In this document: positions 7,372-16,548 of the stretch, one piece after another
How the letters are laid out: each line of letters starts with the position of its first letter
How positions within the stretch are numbered: the first letter of the stretch is position 1
Made by a program: the position numbers and the translations under genes
DNA from: Bryobacter sp964387685
GTDB taxonomy: Bacteria; Acidobacteriota; Terriglobia; Bryobacterales; Bryobacteraceae
Length of the DNA stretch: 64,000 nt
Reading direction: 5' to 3'
Assembly: GCA_964387685.1 (NCBI GenBank)
Contig: CAYLXK010000030.1
Coordinates: forward strand, 1 to 64,000
Notes under the pieces: model-generated
Told to the model about the DNA's origin: nothing
Database searches by the model: none
The model's input: only the letters and a program-made list of their open reading frames with translations

Positions 7372-9527
7372 CGGCCATCCAAACGGACGCGCCAAAGGCG
7401 CAGGCTATTCAGAACCACGCTTACGCTGCTGAAGGCCATCGCCGCGCTAGCCAATACGGGGTTCAGGTAGCCCATGGCGGCGACCGGAATGCCGATCGCG
7501 TTATAGAGAAACGCCCAAAACAAATTCTGCCGCATCACGTTCATCGTGGCCCGGGCCAGCACGATCGCCTGCGGCACCGCCAAAAGATCGTTGCGCAGCA
7601 GCGTCACATCGCCGGCTTCGAGTGCCACTCCCGAACCCGAGCCCATCACTATGCCCACACTCGAGGCGGCCAGCGCCGGCGCGTCGTTCATACCGTCCCC
7701 TACCATCGCCACGTGGCTTCCCGAGGCGATTTCCTCCTGGATCGCCGCCGCCTTGTCTTCCGGCAGCATCCCAGCGCGGAATTCCCGCAGGCCTGTTTGC
7801 GCGGCGATGGCCCGGGCCACCCCTTCCCGATCGCCCGTGAGCATAAACACCCGTAAGCCCATAGCCAACATCTCTTCAACCGCTTTGGGCGAGGAGGGCT
7901 TCAATACATCCGCCACCGCTATGGCGCCGACGGTTTTCTCGTCCACCCGAAGATAGAGATGAGTCGCTTCCTCCGGCAAGCCCGCGACCGCCTCGTCGCT
8001 GCCTTTCGCCAAAAAAGCCTCGCTGGCTCTTCCCAAAAAAACACTATGTCCTTCGATGCGCCCTTCCACGCCCCGTCCGGGCACCGCGCGAAACCCTTCA
8101 GCCTCGGGAATGGCCAATCCTTCGGCCCGCATCAGCACGGCCTGCGCCAGCGGATGTTCGCTGTTCCTCTCCAGCGCCGCGGCATAACGAAGAATCCTTT
8201 CCTCGCTCCACGCCGACGGCGCCGGATGAACGGAGACAACCCTGGGCCGGCCAGCCGTCAAGGTACCGGTCTTGTCCAAAACTATCGTGTCCACCTGAGA
8301 AAGCCGCTCCAGCGCTTCGCCGCCCTTAATTAAAATCCCCGCCTGCGCCGCTCGCCCGCTCGCCACCATCGCCGCGGTCGGCACGCTTAGCCCCATTGCG
8401 CACGGGCACGCAATCACCAAAACAGTGATGCCTATGGCCAAAGCCCGCAGAGCGTTGTGCTCCGGGGAGAAAAACCACCAGGCCAGCGTGGTAATCGCGG
8501 CGATGCCCAGTACGGCGGGCACAAACACCGCGCTTACCCGATCGGCCAGGCGTTGCAGCGGCGCGCGAGAGCTTTGCGCTTCACGCAAAAGCCTGACGAT
8601 CCGCGCCAGCGTCGTGCTTTCCCCCACCGCCGTCACCCGAAACCGCAGCGCCCCTTCCAAATTCAATGATCCGCCAATCAACGCGGCGCCGGCCGCCTTC
8701 TCCACCGGCAAACTCTCCCCGCTCCACATCGATTCATCCACGGAACTGGCGCCGTCCAGCACCATCCCGTCCGCTGCGATCCGCTCCCCGGGCCGTACCT
8801 GGACCACGTCGCCCACCTTGAGTTCAGACGCGCCTGCGGGTTGTAGCTCCACCAATTGCTCGATCGCCCGCGTCGTCTTGCGCTTAGCCCGCGCTTCCAG
8901 CGTGTTCCCCAGCAAAACAAAGCCCAGGATCCACCCAACCGCCTCGTAGTAGAGCGCGGGAGCCAGGCCCTGCCGCGCAAACCATTCCGGCGCGAAGGAA
9001 CCCGCTGCCGAGATCACAAATGCCGAGCCCGTCCCAAGCGCCACCAGCGTATACATGTCCATCGCGCCATGGCGCAGACTGGCCCAAGCCTTCCGATAGA
9101 AATGCCGCCCCGGTCCCGCCATCGCCACGAGGGTAAGGCCGAATAGGATCACGTGCAGCCATGGTAAATGGCTATGCCCCCCCATGAGCGGCATGGATGC
9201 CGCAGTCAAGCTCACCGCCAGAATGAGAGCCAACGCCGTTCGCCGCAGCAGCGAGCGATACTCAATCTCGAGGTCCCGCTCGAGCGCCCTCTGCTCTTCC
9301 ACTGCGCCGCCCAGCAAGTCGGGCATCCGTGCCGGATACCCCGTGTCGGTCACCGCCGCCACCAGGGCCTCCAGCGTCGTTTCGCCCGCCTCGTAATCCA
9401 CCGTCGCCTGGTGCAACAGCAGATTGACGTTAGCCGCCTTCACGCCCGGCTGCTTGGTCAGCGTTCTTTCCACAAAGGATTGGCACGCCGCGCAAGTCAT
9501 TCCCTCAACGGGAAAGGTCGTCTTCAT
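7368..9527 (-). CDS. copA: Cu(I)-exporting P-type ATPase
   Basis: 719 aa from the ATG at 9527, which overlaps the copZ stop as ATGA. One N-terminal heavy-metal domain (GMTCAAC, 9-15), metal-path motif CPC (VIACPCAMGLSVPTAA), phosphorylation site DKTGTLT, SEHPLAQA, and the hinge GDGMNDAPALAAS. The last two helices carry YN (LYNAIGIP) and MAFSS, the P1B-1 ligands for Cu(I). It exports copper from cytoplasm to periplasm. A longer reading frame upstream of 9527 exists but overlaps copZ and is not needed. Confidence 0.96.
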   Translation of the reverse strand: MKTTFPVEGMTCAACQSFVERTLTKQPGVKAANVNLLLHQATVDYEAGETTLEALVAAVTDTGYPARMPDLLGGAVEEQRALERDLEIEYRSLLRRTALALILAVSLTAASMPLMGGHSHLPWLHVILFGLTLVAMAGPGRHFYRKAWASLRHGAMDMYTLVALGTGSAFVISAAGSFAPEWFARQGLAPALYYEAVGWILGFVLLGNTLEARAKRKTTRAIEQLVELQPAGASELKVGDVVQVRPGERIAADGMVLDGASSVDESMWSGESLPVEKAAGAALIGGSLNLEGALRFRVTAVGESTTLARIVRLLREAQSSRAPLQRLADRVSAVFVPAVLGIAAITTLAWWFFSPEHNALRALAIGITVLVIACPCAMGLSVPTAAMVASGRAAQAGILIKGGEALERLSQVDTIVLDKTGTLTAGRPRVVSVHPAPSAWSEERILRYAAALERNSEHPLAQAVLMRAEGLAIPEAEGFRAVPGRGVEGRIEGHSVFLGRASEAFLAKGSDEAVAGLPEEATHLYLRVDEKTVGAIAVADVLKPSSPKAVEEMLAMGLRVFMLTGDREGVARAIAAQTGLREFRAGMLPEDKAAAIQEEIASGSHVAMVGDGMNDAPALAASSVGIVMGSGSGVALEAGDVTLLRNDLLAVPQAIVLARATMNVMRQNLFWAFLYNAIGIPVAAMGYLNPVLASAAMAFSSVSVVLNSLRLWRVRLDGR

Positions 9528-9724
9528 GGAAGCACGGCAAAGCCCGTTTTTTCGATGGCGGCGCGCAACTCCGCCTTGCGCTCCGTTTCGGTCTCCACCT
9601 GGGCCGTCCCGATGGCCACCTCCAGCACACGCACCTCTGGCACCTTCTCCAGTGCGGCGCGCACCCTGCGCACGCACGCCTCGCAGTGCATGCCTTCAAT
9701 GCGAATTTCTTGGATTTTCTTCAT
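9524..9724 (-). CDS. copZ: copper chaperone / heavy-metal-associated protein, CopZ-like
   Basis: 66 aa, a single HMA domain with GMHCEACVRRV (Cys14, Cys17) and a ferredoxin-like length. It should carry Cu(I) in the cytoplasm and hand it to CopA. The start at 9724 is the first ATG before the domain. The last four bases overlap the copA start (ATGA), implying translational coupling. No CueR or CopY regulator is in the window. Confidence 0.9.
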   Translation of the reverse strand: MKKIQEIRIEGMHCEACVRRVRAALEKVPEVRVLEVAIGTAQVETETERKAELRAAIEKTGFAVLP

Positions 9725-9755
9725 GGCTCGCTCTATTTGTAGATGAAGGAGGAGG

Positions 9756-11162
9756 CTATTTAGTTGCCAACAGGTGCCGGCGGGCATAGCCGCTGGGGCT
9801 CGCCTTGCCTTCCTTGGCCAAGCTTCGCCAATCCCCGCTGGACCAGCGCGCCGCAAACGCCGCCACGTCGCGCTCGTATTCGGCAAGCATCCGCTCCTTC
9901 AGCGCCGCCGGGGCAAAGGAATGTTCCAAGCTCATCCGTCCCAGCGCCCGCACCTCCTCCCACGTCAGGCGAAATTCACGCACCGCATGGAAGTATTCGT
10001 CTGTCATGTTCGAGTCCCAACTCCCTCGATCGTCGGTATTCAAACACACCGGAATGCCAAAACGCAGATACTCGGGGAAGGGATGCTTGGCCAGCTCCGG
10101 CGTGTATTCCAGCAAACGGTTGGAAACCAAATTGATCTCCACCAGATTCCGGCCCTGGCGCATCAGTAGCATCGTATCGGGGTCGCTGATGAGATTCACC
10201 CCATGTCCAATCCGCTCGGCCCCCAGCAACAGCGTATTGCGCACCTCCGGGCCGGGAGAGTCCTTTTCGCCCGCGTGAAGGCTGAGATGAATGCCCGAGT
10301 ACTTGCGACGGGCCAGCCGCATGGCGTTCAGCATCCGCAACGCATAGCCCTTGTCGTTGTCCTCTCGGCCTGCCGCGTTAATAGCCACCCACCAGTCCCG
10401 GTGCTTGTCCACGAAATCGAATTGAAAAGCGATTTGCTGCTCCAGATCCTCCCGAAAACGAATGATCGTCGTCTGGAAGCGATAGGCGATGGGCAGCGCA
10501 CGCACGTCCGGTTGCGCCAAACGCGCCTTCACGATCTCCAGCGCGTCCTCCGCCGCATATCGAGTGCCGTCGGGCTTTTCCATCGCGGCCGGCAGAAACT
10601 GCGGCTCTACATAGCGCACCCCCTCCGCCGCAAACAGCTTCAGATTTTCGGCAAAAGCCTCGGCAAAGAGATACGGGTTGCGCACCAAAGTCGTCACCCG
10701 CGCCACGATCTCTTCAAAAAACTCGTTACGCCCCTCGCCCGCTTGATCCACGATCAGGGCTGAGACCCAACCCTCCTTTTCAGCCGCACTCAAGTCCGAA
10801 AGCGCCTTAAAATCCGCCTTGGCGCACTCGCTCAAGCGGTCGTAGGCGGCGCCGCCGATGTTTTCGTAAATCAGAAACGGCCCGTTCAGCGCCGAGTTGC
10901 ACGCATGCACGGCTACCCGCGTGTAATACCGATAACCCCACTTCTGGCTATTCGCGGCCAACGAATAAAGACGATGCGCAAAGAACGCCAAGCCCGCATG
11001 CTGATGTAAATCTCCGCCCTTCGGCAGTTGATAGAGCATCTCATAGAGCTCCGCCGCGCTGGCCTGATCTCGAACTTCCGCAAAACGCGCGGCAAAGCTA
11101 TCCTGTGCTACCGCGCTGACGACGGCAAAAATAAAGGCGAGCAGGCGGCGAAAGTCTGTCAC
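9756..11162 (-). CDS. secreted adenosine deaminase-like amidohydrolase
   Basis: About 468 aa from a GTG at 11162, chosen because it opens directly onto a Sec signal peptide (TDFRRLLAFIFAVVSAVA, then QD). A TTG at 11207 is an alternative but adds an unlikely N-terminus. Zinc and catalytic motifs of the ADA family are present: GGDLHQHAG (HxH), LSLHAGE, RIGHGV and CLNTDDRG. The extracellular location and about 30 kDa-plus N-terminal extra helices recall ADGF/CECR1-type deaminases. Likely reaction: deamination of adenosine-like nucleosides outside the cytoplasm; the exact substrate is not certain. Confidence 0.83.
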   Translation of the reverse strand: MTDFRRLLAFIFAVVSAVAQDSFAARFAEVRDQASAAELYEMLYQLPKGGDLHQHAGLAFFAHRLYSLAANSQKWGYRYYTRVAVHACNSALNGPFLIYENIGGAAYDRLSECAKADFKALSDLSAAEKEGWVSALIVDQAGEGRNEFFEEIVARVTTLVRNPYLFAEAFAENLKLFAAEGVRYVEPQFLPAAMEKPDGTRYAAEDALEIVKARLAQPDVRALPIAYRFQTTIIRFREDLEQQIAFQFDFVDKHRDWWVAINAAGREDNDKGYALRMLNAMRLARRKYSGIHLSLHAGEKDSPGPEVRNTLLLGAERIGHGVNLISDPDTMLLMRQGRNLVEINLVSNRLLEYTPELAKHPFPEYLRFGIPVCLNTDDRGSWDSNMTDEYFHAVREFRLTWEEVRALGRMSLEHSFAPAALKERMLAEYERDVAAFAARWSSGDWRSLAKEGKASPSGYARRHLLATK

Positions 11163-11224
11163 ATACTTATGGAAACACAGCTCTTGCTCACTCCGGATTA
11201 GGACCAAGGTAGGGGAACCAAGTG

Positions 11225-11265
11225 CTACGCGGTACTAAGCCCTAGGGATCAGGCTTATCGCGTAG
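11225..11265. promoter_or_regulatory. two-part inverted repeat between ADA and kinase genes
   Basis: Outer arms CTACGCG (11225-11231) and CGCGTAG (11259-11265); inner arms AAGCC (11237-11241) and GGCTT (11252-11256); 10-base loop. It lies in the 147-bp divergent gap between the adenosine deaminase and kinase starts. It could be an RNA structure in the kinase leader or an operator. No family recognised. Confidence 0.45.
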
Positions 11266-11309
11266 TCGACCGATCTATTTCATACTAATAGAAACGCAGC
11301 CGTGCATAT

Positions 11310-13622
11310 ATGACCACACTGGAGTGGCAGAGGATCGAAGGAATCGTTCGGGAGGCCCTTACCAAGCCCGAAGGGGAGAGGCACGTGCATTTGGCCCTCG
11401 AACTGGGCGAGGAGCCCGAACTTCTCGCTAACGCCAAGCGCCTGGTGCGTATGGCCTCCCGCCCGCAGGCCGACGAGGAATTGCCAGCGCTCCAGTCCGG
11501 CTGGCATTTGGTGTTGGCCTTGGGTATGGACGGCCTAAGCATGGATTATCTGGCCGAACGCGCTGACGGAACCATGGAAAAGATGGTGCTCGTCAAGGTT
11601 AGCCGCGTTAGCCTCCATTCCTCCGAAGCCCAGCAGCAGTTCACCATGGAACTGCGCACCCTAACCATGCTCTATGACTCGGGTGTCGCGCGCATGCTCG
11701 ATTCCGGCTGGATCTCCGCCGGCCGTCCCTTTGTCGTGGTCGAGTTCGACGCCGGCGTACGCATTACCGACGCGGCCCGCGAGCTCGAAGTCAAGGACAA
11801 GATGCTGCTCTTCCGCAAGGTCCTGGCCGGTGTGCAATATGCGCATCTGAAAGGCGTTTTGCACGGAGACCTGCGTCCGGAAAACGTCCTGGTTCTGGGC
11901 GACGATCCGCGCCTCTACGATTTTGGCCTCACTCGGCTGCTCACCACCGGCACCGATAGCATCGAAGCCCAAGACGTCATCGACGCCGAATCCCTGGCCT
12001 ACAACTCGCCGGAGCAAATTCGCGGCGCCCCCATCACCGAGCAGAGCGACATCTACTCCCTCGGCGTTATCCTCTATGAAATGCTCCTCGGCCGGCGGCC
12101 CTACGGACGGCCCGGCGACGACATCATGCAAGTGGGTCGCGCCATCTGCGAGCAGATTCCCCCCAAGATCGAAAGTCTCGACGAAGACGCTAACTACATC
12201 GTGCTCAAGGCTCTCGAGAAGAATCCCATTGGGCGCTACGCGAGTGTGGCTTTGATGGCCCGCGATGTGCAGGACTATTTGGACGGCAAGGCCGTGGCGC
12301 CTCGCACCGAAGCCCTCGGCGAATTCCTGGTGCGCTCCCTGAAGCAGAACTGGATGACCGCCACCTTGATCGCGGCCGTCTTGGCGGTGGGCGGCACTGC
12401 GCTCTTCTATAAGGGCAAGGCCGATCAGAAAGCCGACAAAATCCAGGCGATTACCAAGGCCATCTTCGCTTCCAAGTCCGGAGCGAAAGGCGCCCAAAGC
12501 GCCTCCACCATCCAAAGCGCCAAGAAATATCTCGACGACATGCTCTCGCAAAACGCCGGCAAGCCCGAGGTTGTAGAAGAGTTGGCCAAGGCTTACTTGC
12601 AGTTGGCCGAGGTCGAACTTAAGGGTAGCGGCATCTTGCGCGGAGACCGCGGCGCGGCCATCCAATCGGCCCGCAAGTCCTATGAATTGACCATGCAGTT
12701 AATGGAAACCAAAGGCACTAGTGAGCAGAAGCTGCTTGAGTATTCCAAGTCCGCCAAAATGCTCACCGAAATGTTGCGTGAAGCCCGCGATTACAAGGAA
12801 GCCGTTAAAGTGGCGCAAGACTGGAAGCAACGCCTTTCTACGCTGTCCTCCACCAACCCCGAGTACCTGAAGCAGCAGGCCGCCGCCAACCAGGCTCTGT
12901 CGGATCTGATGTATCTGAACGGCGAAAAGAAGGAAGCCATGCCGGTTGCCCGTACCGCCATGCAGCAGTTCGCCTCGATCTTCGAAGGCGACAAGGGCAA
13001 TGTCCAGAAGGGCCGCGACTATGCCCGCGCGGCCAACAACGTCGGCGATAAAGCGCTCGATCAGGGATTGTTTGGCGAAGCGCTAAGTGCCTTTGGTATT
13101 GGCGCGAAGGTGCTGCGTCCGGAAGCGCAAAAGAAAGAAAGCGAAGTGGGCCCTCTGCTCGATCTGGCAAAGTCCTTGAGTGGGCTGGGCGACACCCTGG
13201 CCAAGACTAAGCAGAGCGGACAAGCCCGCGCGAGCTTCCTCGAAGCCCGCCAGGTGTTGGAACAAGCCGCAAAGAAGGAAGCCGCCAACGAGGACGTCAA
13301 GCAGAGTTTAGCCGACAACTACATCCGCACCGCCCGCATGGGCCGCGAACTCGCCGAGTACGCGACGGCCCTTGCCGAAACAGACCGCGCCGTCGAGATT
13401 CTCCGTACTCTCGTGCAGCAGCCGGGAGCCAACCCCGAGTTCCGCCGGGATCTCGCAGTGGCCCTCACCATCAAAGGGGAGATTTTTTCCGCCCAAGGCA
13501 AGCGCACCATCGCCTCCGAACTTTTCCAGGAAGCCGTCAATCTCTGGATGGCCTATTCGAACCAAAGCGTTCTTAAACCTGAAGAGGAATTGGAATTTAA
13601 TCGTCTGAAGGGGCTTGTATAG
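11310..13622 (+). CDS. Ser/Thr protein kinase with TM helix and TPR-like repeats
   Basis: 770 aa. Cytoplasmic kinase domain to about residue 335: Lys in VLVKV, catalytic loop HGDLRPENVL near 185, DFG in YDFGLTRLL near 204, SPEQIRG in place of APE, and YSLGVILYEMLLGRRPYGRP. The HRD motif reads HGD, keeping the catalytic Asp, and the glycine loop is degenerate. TM helix about 348-367, then about 400 residues of helical TPR-like repeats outside the membrane. The architecture is common in Acidobacteria. The phosphatase-fold gene begins 2 bp downstream, so the two are co-transcribed. Confidence 0.9.
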   Translation: MTTLEWQRIEGIVREALTKPEGERHVHLALELGEEPELLANAKRLVRMASRPQADEELPALQSGWHLVLALGMDGLSMDYLAERADGTMEKMVLVKVSRVSLHSSEAQQQFTMELRTLTMLYDSGVARMLDSGWISAGRPFVVVEFDAGVRITDAARELEVKDKMLLFRKVLAGVQYAHLKGVLHGDLRPENVLVLGDDPRLYDFGLTRLLTTGTDSIEAQDVIDAESLAYNSPEQIRGAPITEQSDIYSLGVILYEMLLGRRPYGRPGDDIMQVGRAICEQIPPKIESLDEDANYIVLKALEKNPIGRYASVALMARDVQDYLDGKAVAPRTEALGEFLVRSLKQNWMTATLIAAVLAVGGTALFYKGKADQKADKIQAITKAIFASKSGAKGAQSASTIQSAKKYLDDMLSQNAGKPEVVEELAKAYLQLAEVELKGSGILRGDRGAAIQSARKSYELTMQLMETKGTSEQKLLEYSKSAKMLTEMLREARDYKEAVKVAQDWKQRLSTLSSTNPEYLKQQAAANQALSDLMYLNGEKKEAMPVARTAMQQFASIFEGDKGNVQKGRDYARAANNVGDKALDQGLFGEALSAFGIGAKVLRPEAQKKESEVGPLLDLAKSLSGLGDTLAKTKQSGQARASFLEARQVLEQAAKKEAANEDVKQSLADNYIRTARMGRELAEYATALAETDRAVEILRTLVQQPGANPEFRRDLAVALTIKGEIFSAQGKRTIASELFQEAVNLWMAYSNQSVLKPEEELEFNRLKGLV

Positions 13623-13624
13623 AA

Positions 13625-14209
13625 GTGGAAATCAACGCAGCCGGACAAATCTGGGTGGTACGTCATGGGGAAACCGCCTGGAGCCTTAGCGGCCAGCACA
13701 CTGGCCGCACAAACCTTCCTCTCACCGCCCACGGCGAAGCCCAGGCGCGCGCCGTCGGCGAGTCGATCAAATCGCGAAGCTTCGCGCGCGTTTGGTCCAG
13801 CCCTTTAGAACGCGCTGCGCGCACGGCCGAATTGGCCGGCTTTCTTCCCATCCTCGAGCCGCTCGCCATGGAGTGGGACTACGGTAATTTTGACGGACTC
13901 ACCAGCGCTCAGATTCGCGAGCGCATTCCGGGCTGGAGCGTCTGGAAGCAAGGTCCCGATGGCGGAGAAACCGTCGAAGAGGTGGCCGCCCGCGCTCTGG
14001 CGCTCATCGAGCGGCATTTAACGCTCACGGGCGATACCCTCGTTTTTTCTCACGGGCACTTCTCGCGCGTGCTCGCCGCCACTTGGATGGGGCTCGAGCC
14101 GCGCATGGGCGGCCACCTCGCGCTCGATACCGGCAGCCTCAGCTGCCTGGGCTTTGAACACGGTCGCCGCGTGCTCCGCGGCTGGAACCGCTTGCCCGGC
14201 GCCCTCTAG
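13625..14209 (+). CDS. histidine phosphatase family protein
   Basis: 194 aa from GTG. Branch-1 histidine phosphatase: VVRHGETAW (His14 the phospho-acceptor), EWDYGNFDGL (acid), VFSHGHFSRV near 141-150 (second His), plus GRTNLPLTAHGEAQA. Too short and generic to decide between a phosphoglycerate mutase-like, alpha-ribazole phosphatase or broad phosphatase. It directly follows a Ser/Thr kinase gene; whether it reverses that kinase is unknown, since this family seldom acts on phosphoproteins. Confidence 0.88.
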   Translation: MEINAAGQIWVVRHGETAWSLSGQHTGRTNLPLTAHGEAQARAVGESIKSRSFARVWSSPLERAARTAELAGFLPILEPLAMEWDYGNFDGLTSAQIRERIPGWSVWKQGPDGGETVEEVAARALALIERHLTLTGDTLVFSHGHFSRVLAATWMGLEPRMGGHLALDTGSLSCLGFEHGRRVLRGWNRLPGAL

Positions 14210-14252
14210 CCGCTACGCTCCTCGCCCGATCACGCTAGCATGTGGGAAAACC

Positions 14253-16277
14253 ATGTGGCGTGCCTTAGTCTGGGTCCTCGCCGCGTTAACGGCCAGCGCG
14301 ATCGAGCTCCTTTATTTCAGTCTGCCCGGCGCATTCCTGATGCAGCTCGGCTTCGGCGAATGCTTTCGCTCTTCGCCCTGGCACGCTTTTTGGAGCCTCT
14401 CGGCCTGGCTGATCCCCATTGCCGCGCCGATCGCGGTCTGGTTCGCCGCGCGAGAACTGCGCACTCGCCCGAAGCACCCCATCTTCGGCCTCTATCTGCT
14501 CATCTTGTTTCTCAGCGGCGTTCTGGCCACCAGCGGCTTCTTCGCCATGCGCTTGCTGTGGCGCCTGGACAGCCCCTTCCTGCAGGCCAGCCTTTTTGTC
14601 GGCTACTGGCTTGCCCTCGATCTCTGCGCCGACGCCGCCGGCTGGCGTAAACTCCCGCGCTGGATGTGGGTGAGTTTGAGTTTTTGGGTCGTCTTGGCGG
14701 GTGCCTTGACCATGGAGCGCTTTCTGCCCGTGGTGCGGGAAAGCGACTTGGGAGAGATGCGCGTCCGCCTCTTGGGAAGAGTCGTCTACCGCGCGCCCAC
14801 CCCCGTCTGCCTCAGCCGCGCCGCGCTCGCTCGTGTCTCCTGGCGGGCCGATGAGCTCCAGCGGCGCGACTTGCGCCAAGCCTGCGTCGCTTGGCCCTAC
14901 TCGCTGGAGCTGCCTCAGGTCTTCCGCCATTGCGTGCGCGCGCCCATCGTCTCCGCCGACCGCGCGGCGGGAGAATTCGGCGCGGGCCGCCGCGAAGAAT
15001 CCACCGTCCTCGCCGGAGACCCCGCCGTCGGCTCCGTCTGGTTCCTCGGCCAAGTGCATCACCGGGAAGAAGATACGCCCCAGCAGCGCTGGAACGTCGT
15101 CGAAAGCCAGCTCGCCATCTACCGCGAATTGGTGAATCATCCCCAGTGGCCCGTCTTTAGCGAAAGCACCTGCCTCGGTGAGCTCGACCCCGTGCGCCAA
15201 ACCGGAGATCGCGCCCGGCGCCTATCCCGCGCTTACGCCTCCAAGGTTGCGGGGCCCGAGCGCTGGAGCCCTGCCTACACCCGCGTGCTCTTCGCCTCGC
15301 TCGGCGTGGTGGGCGCCCTCGACGATGCCGGCGACCTCGAAAGCTACGCCACCAGCCGCTGCGACGATCCCAAATTGGCTGAGCTCGAAGCGCTCGAAGG
15401 CCGCTTGGAACTCACTTCGCCCGACGCGCCCCAATACGAGTCGCTCTACGCGCAAATGAACGAGCTGCGCATGGACTACCGCGAGCGCGAAGCGATCGCC
15501 GAAATCGAAAAGCATTTGCGTCTCTATCCGGGCACGTCCTTATATCTGGTCTACGGGGAAGCCCATCAGTTCGCCGAGCCGCTCTGGCGCCAGGCCTTCG
15601 GCGGGCGCGTTCCCCAGGTGACGGCCCTTCGTTGGACCACCCCCGTCAGCGCCGGTTGGGACCTCGAGTCGATGTCCGACCACCAGGAGCGCCTCGACTG
15701 GATCGGCTCCTCTCCCGCTTTCCTGACCGGTGCCGTCACCCTGGTGCGCAACCGCAACGAGCTCTTTGCCCTGCTTCCCAAGCTCCTGCCCGAACCCTTG
15801 CGGGACCGTGGCAAACAAGCCGCCTTCGATCGCTTGCGCCTGGCCCTCGAATCCTTGCCTTTTGCCCTCACCGCAACGGACCATCTCCGCGTCGCCGAAT
15901 GGCTTTGGCGCACCTATCGCTCGAACTCGGGCCCTTTCCATGGCTATGAATTGAATCCCGACTGGGCCCGGCGCTTTGCCGCCTTGCCCTCTCCCACGCA
16001 GTCGAGGCTTCTCGGCGAATTCACCGAACCTTTTCTCCAATGGATGGCCCTCGAAAAAATGCCGCGCCTCGACCTGCTCCGCTATCCCGACCTCATGATG
16101 CCGGAAGCCCGCCTCGCGGCTTTAGATCGCTTGGACATCCCCGCCGCCATGACTGCCGCCGAAGTCCGCGACTTCCTGGAGGCTGCTAATCTTCTGACGG
16201 TCGATATGGGCGGCGCGCTGGCCCGCAAAATCAACGAACGCTGGCCCCTTGAATCCTCGCAGATCCCCGCGCCCTAG
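14253..16277 (+). CDS. membrane protein with soluble domain carrying two GxxH motifs (Tiki/TraB-like?)
   Basis: 674 aa from the ATG at 14253; an open frame extends upstream into the phosphatase gene but is not protein-like. Residues 1-165 hold about five hydrophobic helices; the rest is soluble. Two motifs stand out: FLGQVHHREED (G266-x-x-H269) and YGEAHQFAEP (G435-x-x-H438), spaced as the paired GxxH motifs of the Tiki/TraB/EreA/ChaN superfamily. That is a suggestion only; overall similarity is not recognised. It follows the kinase and phosphatase genes closely. Confidence 0.6.
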   Translation: MWRALVWVLAALTASAIELLYFSLPGAFLMQLGFGECFRSSPWHAFWSLSAWLIPIAAPIAVWFAARELRTRPKHPIFGLYLLILFLSGVLATSGFFAMRLLWRLDSPFLQASLFVGYWLALDLCADAAGWRKLPRWMWVSLSFWVVLAGALTMERFLPVVRESDLGEMRVRLLGRVVYRAPTPVCLSRAALARVSWRADELQRRDLRQACVAWPYSLELPQVFRHCVRAPIVSADRAAGEFGAGRREESTVLAGDPAVGSVWFLGQVHHREEDTPQQRWNVVESQLAIYRELVNHPQWPVFSESTCLGELDPVRQTGDRARRLSRAYASKVAGPERWSPAYTRVLFASLGVVGALDDAGDLESYATSRCDDPKLAELEALEGRLELTSPDAPQYESLYAQMNELRMDYREREAIAEIEKHLRLYPGTSLYLVYGEAHQFAEPLWRQAFGGRVPQVTALRWTTPVSAGWDLESMSDHQERLDWIGSSPAFLTGAVTLVRNRNELFALLPKLLPEPLRDRGKQAAFDRLRLALESLPFALTATDHLRVAEWLWRTYRSNSGPFHGYELNPDWARRFAALPSPTQSRLLGEFTEPFLQWMALEKMPRLDLLRYPDLMMPEARLAALDRLDIPAAMTAAEVRDFLEAANLLTVDMGGALARKINERWPLESSQIPAP

Positions 16278-16488
16278 GCGCTGCTCCCACGTTCTTCCCG
16301 TTCCGCTTGCGTTGCATAGCCGGCCACTTATATTCGAGGGCCGCCTGCGGCGTCTGCTCTAAGTGGACCGTCGAACTCAGCGGCCGGGGCCCGTGCAACG
16401 CGAGCTTCTTTGCTTGCACTTCAATGGAAATGGCCTCAAACAGGGCCGCGGTCAGAATCAAATCACGGAGAATTCGGAATGGTTGCAT
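16231..16488 (-). CDS. possible small protein (weak)
   Basis: 85 codons from ATG at 16488 on the strand opposite its neighbours, filling most of the 271-bp gap 16278-16548. The N-terminal half (MQPFRILRDLILTAALFEAI) is hydrophobic with a basic start. Its last 15 or so codons overlap the 3' end of the membrane-protein gene. No family is recognised and no convincing Shine-Dalgarno sequence is seen; it may be a chance frame or a gene remnant. Confidence 0.25.
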   Translation of the reverse strand: MQPFRILRDLILTAALFEAISIEVQAKKLALHGPRPLSSTVHLEQTPQAALEYKWPAMQRKRNGKNVGAAPRARGSARIQGASVR

Positions 16489-16536
16489 ACCTGGATCATT
16501 GGAAAACGCGCAAAACCAGGGCCGCGTCGGATCGGC

Positions 16537-16542
16537 TAGCCT
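16537..16542 (+). promoter_or_regulatory. TANNNT -10 element, leaderless layout, miaE
   Basis: TAGCCT ends 6 bases before the GTG at 16549. GAAAGAG in between could also act as a weak Shine-Dalgarno, so this is one of the less certain cases. Confidence 0.4.
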
Positions 16543-16548
16543 GAAAGA

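Noticed and set aside
7368..9677. Longer CopA start at 9677
   Set aside because: The added residues overlap copZ in another frame and are Arg/Gly-rich; ATG 9527 begins the metal-binding domain and overlaps the copZ stop.
11661..12665. 334-codon antisense frame over the kinase
   Set aside because: Long only because of high third-position GC; the sense frame holds all kinase motifs.
14286..15200. 304-codon antisense frame over the membrane protein
   Set aside because: Low-complexity Ala/Gly/Arg translation without any family feature.
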